Positions 43,582 through 55,375 are shown, counted from the first letter of the stretch. The stretch is DNA of 64,000 nt from Penium margaritaceum (GCA_023375785.1 SZWC01003862.1:115532-179531); one strand, 5' to 3'. Numbers and translations are program-made. The notes: generated by a model from the letters alone, not told the origin.

Positions 43582-44980
43582 CTACCGCCTCACAAACAAA
43601 GTGATGTTCGACACTAATGTGCTTTGTGCATGGATGCAGAACACCATCATTCGCTGCAATGCGGCGAGCTGCTGAGCTGTCACGGGAACAGCATATGTGC
43701 GCACGCCCAGTTCCTCAAGCGGACGTGCAAGCCAAATCCCCTCACATGCGGCCTCACCCAACGCCATGTACTCTACCTCAGCCACGCTGCGTGCCACACA
43801 TGACTGTTTAGCACTGCGCCACAACACAGCAGTCCCCCACACACGAAACACAAATCCACTCCGACTGCGAGCAGCACGGTCACGCGCATTATCATTGTCA
43901 CAATACCCATAAAGAACGGGACGTGTGTCAGGGGCAAACACTAGACCAAAGGCAGCCGTGTCCAACACATAATGCAATAGCTTCAACAGTGCTTTGTGAT
44001 GCGTGCTGCGTGGTTGTTGGCTGAACTGGGAAAGCACATTGACTGCGCAGGCAATGTCCAAACGTGTGGTGGAGGCAAGGTATGAGAGGCTGCCAGTGAT
44101 CTGCCTGTAGAGTGTGGGGTCTGTATCTGGCCCATAGTCCATGGTGCGTGCATCCAACAGGTGTGTGTAGACATCAGGACTCGTGGGTGTGTGCTGCTGT
44201 GGGAGATGTTGTACCAAGTGTTGGAGACGTTCTGTGAGATGAGCAAGGAACCGACCTTGATGAAGGGTCAGAGTCCGAGCTGTGCGGTCACGTGTGATGG
44301 TCATGCCTAGGAAGTTATGTGCCTCACCTAGGTCTGTCATCTTGTAGTGGGCTGTGAGCAGTGCTTTTGCCTGTCCAATGAGTGTGAGGGAAGGAGATAG
44401 GAGCAGCAGGTCATCCACATAAACCAGCAACGCAACCGGCACACCACTGTCCCAGCAAAAGAACAGCGAGGGGTCGCATGTACTTTGTGTAAATCCGCCA
44501 CTTTCCAGAGTCCGGCGGATCTCTTTGTTCAAACACCTAGGCACTTATTTTAAGCCGTACAAGGCCTTTATCAAGAGCCACACACTGTCTGTTCCGTCCT
44601 CACAGACCTCTGGCTGTTTGACATACAGTTCTTCTTCCAGTGGTCCATTCAAGAACGCATTTTTTACATCCATTTGGTGAATTTCCTAATCCTCTCTTGC
44701 CACTACTGCCAGCAATGTACGACAGGTTGCGTACTTACCCACGGGTGCACATGTGTCAGTGAAATCCTGTCCCGGAATTTAATGAAAACCTTTAGCCACA
44801 AGCCGTGCCTTATACTTCTCAGTCAAGCCCTTGAGGTTCCTTTTCAGTTTGAACACCCATTTGACATCAATGGCCTTGCGGCCTGGTAACAAGGGCACCA
44901 GCTCGTACACCTCATGTTCCAACAGTGCATCCAGCTTAGCAACCATTGTTGTTTCCCATTCAGTGGCATCTGGACACCCC
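43582..44980 (-). pseudogene. Copia-F reverse transcriptase and RNase H segment
   Basis: RT: VKWVFKLKRNLKGLTEKYKARL at the start, then LFFCWDSGVPVALLVYVDDLLLL (about 44400-44440) and KMTDLGEAHNFLGMTI. RNase H: YGYCDNDNARDRAARSRSGFVF, SAKQSCVARSVAEVEYMAL and CEGIWLARPLEELG. The 3' end of RNase H is near 43582. Fossil, few breaks. Confidence 0.85.
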
Positions 44981-46260
44981 CTAGCCTCAGTCAGGGTGAG
45001 TGGTTCGGTTGCACTATGATCCAAGGATGTGGTGCCGACAGTGTTGTAGAATTTCCTGTAGTCAACTCTGGGGAGGTCACGCAGAGATCGTCGCACTGGT
45101 TCGGGCGACGGTGTTTCAGTACTTTTAGTCTCACCTGGAGGGGTCAGAGGCTTGAGACCTGGAGGTGCCTTAGAGGCACTAGACTCTGTGCTGGCCAAAT
45201 CTGTGGGTGAGAGCAAGTCTTTTGGGACAGGAGTGGCCATCTCATTGTCTTGCATTGGTCGAGGTGTCTGGCCCACGTCTCGTGGTGGGGAGGGCATGAA
45301 GACAGGTACAATCACATACTCTGGGCAGTGATGCTGTGTGGGGAGTGAGGGATCGTGACGCAGTGTATGGAACACCTTGTAGGGCATGTGTTCCAAAAAG
45401 GAGGCATTTGAGATCCCGACAAAGACGCACCACCGACCACGCGAACTCAATTGTTGTCTCGTTGTGGTGGTGCAAACCAGACGCATGCCATTGTGCCCCA
45501 CACCCTAGCAGGCCGTAGGCCAGCCTTCTCTTTGAACCAACGCTCCCATGGTGTGACTGACTTGGGAAGTGGACCTTGTGGAATACGGTTCCATACCCAG
45601 GTGATAAACTTCACGGCCTCCTCCCAAAACCCGAAGGATAGGCCGGACTCTGTCAGTAGTGTACGTAGTGCATCACCAAGGGTTCTGTGCCACTGTTCCA
45701 CCACTCCATTTTGTTGTGGAGCGTAGGGAGTTGTTGTCTGATATTCGACTCCCCTAGATTTCAGTTCAGTGGTCAGTGTTCGAAGAAACTCCCCTCCTCT
45801 ATCAGTTTGTAAATCCAGGAGTGTGCAACATGTCTGTTGCTCAGCAAGTGAGATCCATTATGTGATGGCACGATCGGCATCCGCCTTGGTTTTCAGCATA
45901 AAGGCCCAGCGAAAGTGACTGTAGTCATCAGTGAGAGTCAAGACATACAGTGATGCATACTGGACTAACGGCACAGGCATCGGTCCTGTGAGGTCTGCTT
46001 GTACCAGTGCCAGTGGTCTCGTGGTGTTACTCTCTGATTTAGGGAAGGTTTTTCTGTGTGCTTTCCCTTTGTGACAGGCTAGACAGGCGTTTTGTTTGAG
46101 ACTGTGTGAACAGTCAGTAGGAAGCAGACCGTGTACTCGGATATGTTGTAGCAGATCTGCAATTGTGTCAGTGTTGAGATGAGCAAGACAACGATGAATG
46201 AGCACTGTGTGTGTGGAGTCTGTGCTCGTGACAACATGCACTTGGGGTCGGTTCACGCGT
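44981..46260 (-). pseudogene. Copia-F linker and integrase segment
   Basis: Integrase: VHVVTSTDSTHTVLIHRCLAHLNTDTIADLL, CLACHKGKAHRKTF, LVQADLTGPMPVPLVQYASLYVLTLTDDYSHFRWAF, VEQWHRTLGDALRTLLTESGLSFGFWEEAVKFITWVWNRIPQG. Then come the VWGTMACVWF block and an acidic/Pro-rich linker to RT. Fossil with a few breaks. Confidence 0.82.
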
Positions 46261-47640
46261 GAGTGGACAAAGGGAAATACGGTCAGTATGTACAACATGT
46301 CAGCATGCAGTGACCCATCAGCCAACAATGTGCCAGATGCATCATAGAGCATGCAGTGTCGCTTTTGTGTCAAGGCTGTCACATTTGCATGTTGGTCTAG
46401 TTGCCCCCCAGACAACAGATTGACTTTCAGCCGTGGCACATGCAGGACACCACTCAGCCACAGTACCCCTCCTGGGGCCTGGAGAGCCACAGTTCCCATA
46501 CCCTCAATGGACAGCACTTCCCCGGACCAAGTCTTCACACCCTGAATATCAGGTGTGGCATGCAGTGTGAAAAATAGCTGGCGATGCGGGGACATGTGAT
46601 GGGATGCAGTAGTGTCAAACAACCACTCATGCATGGGGAGTGCGTGTGATGCAGTGATATAAGTGTGCCCCAACTTCTGACCTAGTGGCTGTGGTATGGC
46701 AGTCGACTCGGGTGGATGCAGCTCCATGGACGCGCTCCACCCTGGTCCAGGTGGCAGTGCTAACGGCTGTAGTGGCTCGATAGTGTCAACGTACACCCTC
46801 TGCGCCCATGCTGGAACAGGCGCGGGTGCACTGACGTACTGGGGCATGAAGCTGGGTCCCTAATACACGGGTGGAGATGGAGCCGGTGCTTATGGGTACA
46901 CTATCGGCTGCAGCTGCAGTGGACCAAACGTCGCTGCCCCAAAGGGTGCTGGCGCACGAGGCCCTATCATGGCAGGGGTAGTCCATGGTGGAGGGTGAAG
47001 GTGCTGATCGTGCTGCTGGAACGGAGCAGGTGGCTGTCCCACTGATGGACGTGTCTGCTACGTGGATGGGGTCATGAGACGCTGAAGAGTCGAGCACGAG
47101 CGCCAATAATGGCCCGGCTGTTTGCAGTAGTTGCACGTGCGGTTTCCCACTCCTTGACCGCGCCCGCGTCCCCCACCTCCTCCGCCACCATGGCCTCCCT
47201 CGCCTCCCCCAACCGGACAGTGGTGTGAGGGAAGAGGAGTACCTCCTCCCTGATGCACAAAAGCGCTTGCCGCGGCACCCTCGTCTTTGCGTGCCTCGCC
47301 TTTCAGGATGTCTTCATAGTTGCGCAGCTCCTCGAAGACCTCTCCCAAGTCGGTGTTCTCGATGTCGGCGACTTTCAGCTTCCAAAGTAGACCACGGCAG
47401 AAATCCTTGTATGGTTTTCCCAGGTGAAGGAGAACTGGATCCAACCACTCGAGGATGGTGCAGGAGGCACTGAGGCCTAGGATGCATTGGTGAAGGTCCA
47501 TCGCAGCATCCCAGTACTCGGCAACTGGTGCACCGGGTTTCGGGCAATAGGTTACGGAGCTTCTCGTGCAGGGAGATTACAAGAGCCATCCCCTGCTCCT
47601 TCTTCCACGTGGCGAGGTTTTGCTACGCATCGTGGGTTCT
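46261..47640 (-). pseudogene. Copia-F gag and protease segment
   Basis: The protease region shows MHEWLFDTTASHHMSPHRQLFFTL, VKTWSGEVLSIEGMGTVAL and VLHVPRLKVNLLSGGQL. Upstream lies a Pro-rich stretch, then the CCHC knuckle CNYCKQPGHYWRSC (about 47090-47130), a Gly-rich GEGGHGGGGGGGRGRGQG tract, and the gag core with DLGEVFEELRNYEDILKGEARKDEG. Fossil. Confidence 0.78.
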
Positions 47641-48164
47641 AGGGTCTCTGTGTGAACCACTTCCACAAAATGTTTGAAACGGTGAAAAGTGTTATGGTCG
47701 AACCCAAGAATGTGGTCAGGTTGAGTGTGGGTTTTGACGCAAAATCTAAAAACTCGAGTTGAGCTCTTCCAAAAATCAGCAATTCTGAATTTCCTTTTCT
47801 TTTCCGTTCCGATGCACAAAAAGGAGGAAAACCGACAGTTTTCCATGTGCTGGACGGAATCCACTTGGAAATGTTTCAATGCAAAAAACTTAGCACCGAC
47901 CGTGCCTAAATTTTTCCATTTAACCTCAAATTTTGGGGTGTTACGTGAGAAAACCTGGAAGGGGTTACCGTTGAGAGCCACGACATGGCTCAACGCGGGT
48001 CGTACATGTGCCAAACAATTTTGTTTGTGCAAAAGAGTCACTATGGCACGGGGTTGAAAAACCACAACGGTGACGTACATCGAGACGAGTACTTGATCTA
48101 AAAAATGAAAAAGAAAAAAAGAAAGGCACCTTATGTACTGTAACCTACTCGTCGCAACAATACG
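47641..48164. other. Non-coding stretch right of Copia-F
   Basis: No gene recognised. A minus-strand open frame spans 47577-48080, but its composition and lack of known motifs do not support a protein. The 5' end of Copia-F may have been lost here. Confidence 0.5.
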
Positions 48165-48892
48165 AGATGTGCAGACAACACAAAACGTGTGTTGATTGCA
48201 TGGTTACACGGACGTCGACCACATTTTCGACGTAAGTGCCGATTGCACTGCGAGCAACAACACAAGTGCTGGTTGCAAAAATCTTCTCCGTGTCGGACAC
48301 ACCAGTGAACAAGTGCCTGTTGCACTTGAATCACAGATGCTGACAGCATCTGTGATGCTGGTGCCAAACGCATTGCTCATGGTCTGAAAATGTATGACCA
48401 AAGAAAAGGCCGGTTGCAAATCCGCGTGGGTGTCGATTGCACCAAGGATACAAGGCAAGTCTTTTGTGCTTGGATTTTGATGAAAGGATAGAGTGAGTGC
48501 CGATCACACTCAACACACATGTGATGGAGAAAATCCTTGCAAAAGGGTCGAGTGCACAAAATTGACAAGCGCCGGTTGCAGTGGGAGCATGAACAATATG
48601 GGAGATGCAATTGCAGCATTCACGTGAGTGCTGACAGCACAGTCCCTAGGAATACTGAATGCATGGTTGATGGGTGCGTCCGTTAAATCGTGAACACAAG
48701 TGTCGAATACACCATTGCTGTAGGCGCCGATTACACGATTGACAAAAGCTGCGGGTCGCACTTTTGTCATGGATGCCGAACGCACTATGGCCACGAGATA
48801 CAATTGGGCTAGCTATGCTAGTGTTGATGGTACAACACATGTTGTGAGATGCCGATTGCACCAATAACATGGGTGCTGATTGCACCCCACAG
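48165..48892. repeat. Degenerate tandem array with a 24-bp period
   Basis: About thirty diverged units of 24 bp, each beginning with a form of GTGCCGATTGCAC followed by about 11 variable bases. Clear copies begin at 48236, 48313, 48361, 48430, 48497, 48569, 48628, 48700, 48724, 48773, 48849 and 48873. Most distances are 24, 48 or 72 within a few bases. The 13-mer is itself a dyad (GTGC...GCAC). Not part of a recognised element. Confidence 0.75.
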
Positions 48893-49535
48893 TAACAACT
48901 AGCAAAAACTAGCCAACTTGTTGCCCCGTCATGCTAGCTTGCAATAGACCACCAACCAAAAGCATACAATCTATGCAAAGAGTGGTTTTATGGGTAAGTG
49001 GGTCAAGCGCGTCATTCAAAGCGCCAAAACCACGTCGTCTAACGTTTGCAAGGCATCTCGGTGAAGTAAAAGATGGTCATATTGTCAAATTCTTCACATA
49101 GAGAATCGACAGGCATGTCCGTAAACAGTCACGGACGGCTGTGAAGGTTAGATGTACGTCTAAACAGCGTAACAAAGACAGAGCGATCTTGATCATCACC
49201 GACAGTGACGACCATTGGAAGTTATGATCTTCGCCCTTCCGATAGCATTATGGAAAGGTACTTCCAAGATAAGTACCAAAAAAAAACCTTTACGGAAAAA
49301 TCACATGTGTGATGAGGACAATTTTCTCAAGTTTGGACCATGCTAAAGGTGGACGAACTCCTTCATGTCCATAAATGGAATGTGCTACAAAAGCCCAGTT
49401 GGTTAAGCACTAATTCCAGAACATGAACGGCTTGCATGATCGCAAGGGGTCAGTGCGCATGGCCAAATACAAGAGACAACACACGTTTCAATGGATCATA
49501 GTATGCGATTCATGTCTTTGTACTTCAGCCATGTG
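48893..49535. other. Unassigned sequence
   Basis: No open frame of note, no recognised repeat. Composition is close to the neighbouring hAT-like patch and unlike the LTR elements. Confidence 0.5.
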
Positions 49536-49835
49536 AAGTTGGGTACACGGCATTTGTGAAAAACGTGCACGGCATGTACAAACTCCTTATCCACAATGTG
49601 TCGGTGCGTTGATCACAACACCCAATAATGGATAAGTTGGATGGAAAAAGGATCAAAACTGTTTTGTGACATTTGAACAAGCTGACAATATTAGCTGATG
49701 TTTTGGATAAAAATGGCAACACCATTGCACCAAATAAGTGGTTTGGTGGGCGTAGGACGTGTGCTAGAATGGCTGCACGTCCTATTGCACTGCAATATCT
49801 AAAGGCAATTGCGATCATTTTATGACTTAGCCCAT
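49536..49835 (+). pseudogene. Weak hAT-like transposase remnant
   Basis: Plus-strand translation near 49550-49620 gives YTAFVKNVHGMYKLLIHNVSVR, and near 49740-49830 WFGGRRTCARMAARPIALQYLKAIAII. These recall the region of plant hAT/DUF659 transposases around the conserved 'TRFAT..LxLQxLL' block. There are several stops between the pieces and no terminal inverted repeats were found. The resemblance is from memory of the family and could be chance. Confidence 0.3.
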
Positions 49836-50409
49836 TTCATGACTACGTCATGAGATGTTAAACATACCTCGTGTGTTAGCATGTCGACTTCAATCCTCCA
49901 GGATTGACATCGCACTGCCTGTACACAGTGTGTACTAGACGCATCAGTATCTTTCGGAGGTTTTGTGCATCATTAGTCATGGCCGATACAAAGATCGGTC
50001 CATGATTGAACGTGTCAAGGGTGACATACATGAATAAAACAATTAATGGTAAAACTATTTGTCAGGATGAGATCTGCGTGGTGCGGTCCCGACGTTTGTC
50101 TGATCGTCTCCAGTGGTTCACATCTACTGTTTTGGGCGAATCTGAGACTGAGCATGAGCTTTCTGGTCGCCTCACGCTATGTGAGCAGGAATATAGAGAC
50201 AGTCAGTTTGCGAAGGGAATAACGTCGTTTTGCGTTAGTTTTTTAACATGGACATGATGACAACATTTATAGGGCTAGTCATAAGCTTTTCAACGCAACA
50301 AACCGCGCGCGATTCGGCCAAGCGTAGCTCAGGTTATGCTTGCCGAAGCGCAGGTCTCACACACCACAGAAGCCTGAAGCCCCAACTCGCCGTGGCGCCT
50401 TCGTTCACG
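49836..50409. other. Unassigned sequence left of Copia-G
   Basis: No gene recognised. A plus-strand open frame at 50006-50257 lacks known motifs. Confidence 0.5.
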
Positions 50410-51035
50410 TGCGAAGCGCCTTTCCCAAGGCGCATATCCCATTGCACATGGTGTGGGGGACCCCTGAACTGTTTCCATGCACCCTACCCACTTTTGGGTC
50501 GTGTTTGGTGATGGGGTGTGACGAGGTTCGAAACCTGTCCGTGGACCTGCAGTCAGAATTTCGACTGTCTCCGAGTTACAAAACGTACTATTGAGTTTCG
50601 GACGTAGAGCCAGGATTTTGGCTAAGTCCCTCAGGTAACAACCTGCACTACTGGATCCGGTGGATGATCCACCTGATCAGGCGAATCATCCACCAGACGC
50701 CTCGGCAGGCCTTATCGGAGCATTTTCTCCAGATGGTATTTTTGTTACTCGGTCCGGTCGATTATCGACCGGATTTCAAGTCGCAGCCGGCTCCGAGAGC
50801 CGATGCGCATACCCTTACTTTGGAAGGCCATATCTCCCTCGATACTTGTCCGATTCTGGCGAAACAACTTCCACCGGATTCAGCGACTCGTCAACTTTTA
50901 GGGGAAATCCTGCATTTGAGGATCCGAGCAATTTTCGAGTCGCCAAATCCGCCGGAGCGGCGTTTCCACTTTTCGGCGGCTCGTCGGCGCCTCCCGGCGC
51001 CGCACTTGGGCATGCGGAGGGGCAATTTTTTAACA
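50410..51035 (-). repeat. 3' LTR of Copia-G
   Basis: Starts TGTTAAA on the minus strand after a polypurine tract (about 51036-51046) and matches 55376-56001. Carries two strong inverted repeats: CCGGTCGATTATCGACCGG (50754-50772) and a 10-bp-arm one at 50659-50694. Confidence 0.82.
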
Positions 51036-51078
51036 TTCTCCCCCTTGCACCTGCCTTGCCCGCTGCTCCTGCTTGCTC

Positions 51079-52650
51079 TCACTCATCTGCCGCCACGCCC
51101 TCCAGCCCATCATAGCTGGTCATCCCAAGTCCGGCCACGCTCATCGCGTGCCGGTCCGCGGGTTGCGCCTTGGTCAAGGAATCCGCAAGCATGTTGTGTG
51201 TGTTGCAGTGTTGTAGCACCACCTGCCCCTTCTTGACCATGTCCCGTGCGTAGTGATAACGCACGTCAATGTGCTTTGTCCTCCTGTGTTGCATTGGCTT
51301 GTTGATCAGCGAGATGGAGCCGGTGTTGTCCTCTTGCACCACCGTAGGCTCCAGCTGCGGCACGCCCAGCTCCCCCAGCAACGTGCGGAGCCACACCGCC
51401 TCCTTGACCGCCTCGGCCAGCGCGATGTACTGTGCTTCCACTGTGAAGGTGGCGACGCAGTCCTGCTTCCTACTGCACCATGAGACCGCTGCACCAGCGA
51501 GGAAGAACACGTAGCCGGATGTGGACTTCCGCTTGTCGACATCCCCAGCATAGTCTGCGTCCGTGTAGCAGACCAGACGCAAAGTGTCCGCCCGCCCTTT
51601 GCCGTCGAACCTCAGGCGTGCATGCCGCGTTGCCTGCAGGTAGCGGAGGATGCCCTTGACCGCATGCCAGTGTAGTGGCCCTGGATCGGCCACGTACCTG
51701 CTCACTTGGCCCACCGCATAGGCCAGGTCCGGTCGAGTCACCACCATGGCGTACATGAGGCTGCCCACTGCCGATTGGTAGGGCACCCCTGTCATATCCT
51801 CCCGCTCTTCTTTTGTTTGCGGCGCCATTGCGGCACTTAGCTCACAGGTCGTGGAGACAGGACTGCACACAGGTTTGCAGTCCTCCATGCCGTACCGCTT
51901 GAGCACCTCAGCCACGTATTTGGCCTATCCCAGCTCAAGCGTGCGCGCCCTCCGGTTCCGCGTAATGCTCACCCCGAGGTAGAACTCCAGCTCCCCCATG
52001 TCCGACATCTGGAACGTGCTGCTTAGGTACTCTTTCAGCTGCTGTAGGCTCGGCAGGTCTGAGGAGCACAAGATCAAATCGTCCACAAAGAGTGCGACAA
52101 TCTGATGGAGCTTCTTGCTACGCCGCACGTACACACTGTGATCCGCCTCACAGTGCTTGAAGCCGAGTTGTGCCATGAAGCTGTCCATTTGTTCGTACCA
52201 GCATCGGGGCGATTGTTTTAGCCCGTACAAGGACTTCCGCAGCTTGCACACCTTGCCCTCCGGTGCCTCCACCCCCTCCAGTACCTCCATGTAGATTTCC
52301 TTGTCGATGATGCCATTGTGGAAGGCCGTCTTTACATCCATTTGGTGGAGCTCCATGTCCTTTGCGGCCGCCACCACAAGGATCGCCCGGATGCTTGTAG
52401 ACTTGGCAACGGGGGCGAACGTCTCATCATAGTGCTCGCCCTTACGCTGTGCGTACCCCTTTGCCACGAGCCACGCCTTGTACTTGTCGACCACTCCTTC
52501 CTTTGTGAACTTGGTCTTAAAGAGCCACTTGGAGCTGATCACCTTGGCGTCTTTCGGCCTGTCAACCAGCTGCCACGTGTCGCTTTCAGCAATGGACGCC
52601 AACTCCGACTTGATGGCGGCGTCCCACTGCTTCCCCTCGGGCTACGTAAG
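51079..52650 (-). pseudogene. Copia-G reverse transcriptase and RNase H segment
   Basis: RT: SELASIAESDTWQLVDRP, SKWLFKTKFTKEGVVDKYKAWLVAKGYAQ, DVKTAFHNGIIDKEIYM, KSLYGLKQSPRCWYEQ, LFVDDLILC (about 52070-52095) and MSDMGELEFYLGV. RNase H: LVCYTDADYAGDVDKRKSTSGYVFF, SRKQDCVATFTVEAQYIAL, VQEDNTGSISLINKP and RRTKHIDVRYHYARDMV. Fossil with few breaks. Confidence 0.87.
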
Positions 52651-53200
52651 CACCTCTTGCACGGTCGTTGGTTCCGTTGATGCAGCTAGCATGCACCACG
52701 TCATGCCGATCCATCAACCGGTGCCTGCATCAAAACGTTTCCCCGTTCTCCGCTGCCTTCCGCTGCGGCGCGGCAGTCTTGGCGGCGTCTCGTCGCTCTG
52801 CTGCGATCCTTCCGATTCAGTCCGCTCCGGTGAATCATCGACCGGACGGCTTCCCGAGGATTCCTCCCGCTCCGGTGAACCATCAACCGGACGGGCATCG
52901 CGTCCGGAGGATTTTTCTCCCACGCCCGACGCGAACTCCATCGGGAGTGCGCTTCGGCACCCGCGGTGCCTCCTTTGACGGATCATTCCGTCGGATCTCC
53001 AGCCCGGTTGCATCGTCGTCGAAGTCCTCCGCGTCCGCTGCTGCACCTCCTACACCGCCGCACTCCGACGCTGCATCATCGACCTCCGCGTCCGTTGGCT
53101 CCTCCTCGTAGTCAAGGAGCTGGAATCACTCCCCTGTTTTGGAGTATTCCTGACGCTCATGTCATTGCTTCTACTGCTGAAGCTTTGTTGCTCATCGAAC
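52651..53200 (-). pseudogene. Copia-G integrase-RT linker
   Basis: A Ser/Arg/Asp-rich region with repeated RPVD(G/D)SPER units, preceded by the integrase C-terminal motif MYRLWDPRTQEIIRSRDVEFDE near 53180-53256. The DNA of the repeats contains CCGGT...ACCGG inverted repeats (52821-52840, 52876-52894) similar to those in the LTRs. Confidence 0.65.
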
Positions 53201-54290
53201 TCGACGTCACGGCTGCGGATGATCTCTTGCGTGCGCGGGTCCCAAAGCCGGTACACCTTTTTTGCACTCTCGTAGCCGGGGAAAAAGCATGGCTTCGCCT
53301 GCGGTTCCAGCTTGCTGTCGCGTCATTGCGCCGCCTGCACCATCGCGTGCGCCTTGCACCTGAACACCTTCAGGTGTGCCACGTTTGGCTTGCGCCGGCT
53401 CCAAACCTCCTGCGGCGTCTTCCAGCCGCCCTTGCCCTTCAGCACCGCTGTTGGGGTGAGGTTGATGGTGTAGCTCGCTGTACGCACAGCCTCTGCCCAG
53501 AACCCTCGCGGCAACCCCGCATCCACAAGCATGGTCCGCACCATGTTGAGCAGCGTCTGGTTCGCCCGCTCCGCCACTCCGTTGGACTGTGGCGAGTACG
53601 GCGTAGTGGGTTCCCACTTGATGCCCTGCTGCTTCATCCACCCGCTGTAGCCCACGTACTCTCCGCCATTGTCGCTGCGTAGCGCTCTGACCTTGCGGCC
53701 AGTCTGCCTCTCCACCGCTGCAACGTACTCCTTCAGCCGGTCCATGACCTCGCCCTTCCGCTTCATGAAGTACATGTAGAGTTTTCTGCCGCAGTCGTCA
53801 ATGAAAGTGACGAAGTATCTCAAGCCACCGTTTGACGGCATTTTGAACGGTCCGCACACATCGCTGTGCACGACCTCCAGCAGGTCCTTTGCACGAGCCT
53901 CATTCTTGTTGAACGGCTTGCACCGCGCATTGCCCAAAATGCAAGGCTCGCACTTTTTGTGCGCTGCTGCATCTGCTGCCGCGTCTGCGCCGTCAATGAC
54001 GAGGCCGCGCACCATGTCGCGCTTCGCCATCTCCTTAACAGTTGCGGGCACCGAATGCCCCAACCGTCGGTGCCAGAGCTCCAGATCAGCGCTTCCTCCC
54101 TTGGCCATGTTGACGACGCGCTCCTGTGAATCTGCTGCGTCGGATGCCGCGGGGACCACCTTGGTCTCCACGATGTAGAGACCGCCCTCGCGCTTCACCT
54201 CCAGCACGACCTCGCCGTTGCCGTCGATGCGCACCACTGCGCCTTTCCTATGGAAAAGCACCTCATACCCCTTGTCTGTCAAGTGGCTAA
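53201..54290 (-). pseudogene. Copia-G integrase segment
   Basis: A long open stretch with LELWHRRLGHSVPATVKEMAK, CEPCILGNARCKPF, LEVVHSDVCGPFKMPSNGGLRYFVTFIDDCGRKLYMYFM, VRALRSDNGGEYVGYSGWM, QQGIKWEPTTPYSPQSNGVAERANQTLL and LPRGFWAEAVRTASYTINLTPT, i.e. zinc finger, D-D-E core and downstream region in the normal order. Confidence 0.87.
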
Positions 54291-55335
54291 CACTCAGGAT
54301 GTCAGCCAGGCCGGGGACGTGCTGCACATCACGGATTGTGCACAGCTCCTTACCGCCCACCACGACTTCCACCTCCACGTCGCCTTGGCCGGCCGTCGGC
54401 TCGACTTTGTCGTTCGCGACCACCATCGACTTGGAGGACTTCTCGTAGGTGACGAACCCCACCTTCTCGACTTGGGTGTGCTCCTCGGCCCCGGAATCCA
54501 GGCACCGCCTGTTGGCCTTCTTGAGGAAGTGGTTCTTGTTGCCGTTGAGGAGCGACCTGCCCTTGCTGTTTTTGCCGCCGGTCTTCGCCTCCTCCGGGAA
54601 CTCACGGACCCAATGGCCCTCCTTGCCGCAATTGCGGCACGCACCTTTCTTGGCGCCCTTCTTGCCGCCGCCCTTTCCGCCACTTCCTTTGCCCCCACTT
54701 CCGCCACCACGTGTTTTGGTGACGAGGGCCGATGAGGAAGACGAGGACTCCCCGCAGCTCCGACACTATGCCTCATTGCGGATGTACTCTGCGACCGCGC
54801 CATAGGTGAGCTTGTCCTCCGACCATCCTCCAAGGATGGTGATGAGTGGGCTCCAACTGTCAGGTAGGGGCATGAGGAGGGCCATCGCCTGCAGCTGCGT
54901 GTCGATCTTCCACCCCACGTCATTGCATTGTGAGGCGAGCCACTCGATCTGCTGCATGGCGGAAATGACATCATCTCCCTCCTCGATTCTCACCGTGAGG
55001 AGTCGCTTCATCACGCAGATTTTGTTCGTGAGCGACTTGGATTGGTGGATGGCACAGAGCTTTTGCCAAGCTTCGGCTGCCAGCTTGCAGCCTTGGAAGT
55101 AGCCCCACTGCGACTCAGCTGTCCCGGACACCAGGAGCATGAGCGCCTCCGTGTTCTTCTTGTCGAAGGCCTGCTTCTCCGCATCCGTAGCAGTCGCCTC
55201 TGTGAGCACCTCCTTTCCCAACATGACATCCAGCAGCCCCTTATGCGAGAGGTGCAGTTCAAACAGCCACCTCCATAGCCCAAAGCCCGGGCCGCCCGCA
55301 TACTTCTGAATGGGTTGCGTCTCCTTTTGTGCCAT
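54291..55335 (-). pseudogene. Copia-G gag and protease segment
   Basis: The gag starts MAQKETQPIQKY at 55335 and contains LHLSHKGLLDVML, WQKLCAIHQSKSLTNKICVMKRLLTVRIEEGDDV and LPDSWSPLITILGGWSEDKLTYGAVAEYIRNEA. A CCHC-type knuckle (CRNCGKEGHWVREF-like) lies near 54605-54650, followed by the protease region (about 54290-54510). The leader between LTR and gag is only about 40 bp. Confidence 0.8.
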
Positions 55336-55375
55336 GTGCGCAGCTGCTACTCCGACGAGTTCTTTAAACTTCACG

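Larger units (their letters stand above)
43185..47640 (-). mobile_element. Copia-F: Ty1/Copia element without a visible 5' LTR
   Basis: Left to right: a 254-bp LTR (TG...CA), polypurine tract, RNase H, RT, linker, integrase, protease and gag. Similarity to gag fades near 47640 and no second LTR is seen. The pol is comparatively well kept (a 320-codon RT-RNase H stretch and a 329-codon protease-integrase stretch), with perhaps five to eight breaks. It belongs to a different Copia lineage from its neighbours. Confidence 0.82.

Noticed and set aside
47577-48080. 167-codon minus-strand open frame
   Set aside because: No motif, biased low-complexity stretches, and no support from neighbours beyond overlap with the worn end of Copia-F gag.
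48165-48892. Resemblance to a CRISPR array
   Set aside because: Units are only 24 bp with a 13-bp degenerate repeat and about 11-bp intervals, in a eukaryotic context. Neither repeat length nor conservation fits CRISPR.
52966-53682. 238-codon plus-strand open frame
   Set aside because: Antisense to the Copia-G integrase, which has clear motifs on the minus strand.
54250-54805. Leu/Ala/Pro-rich plus-strand frames
   Set aside because: Antisense to Copia-G protease and gag knuckle.
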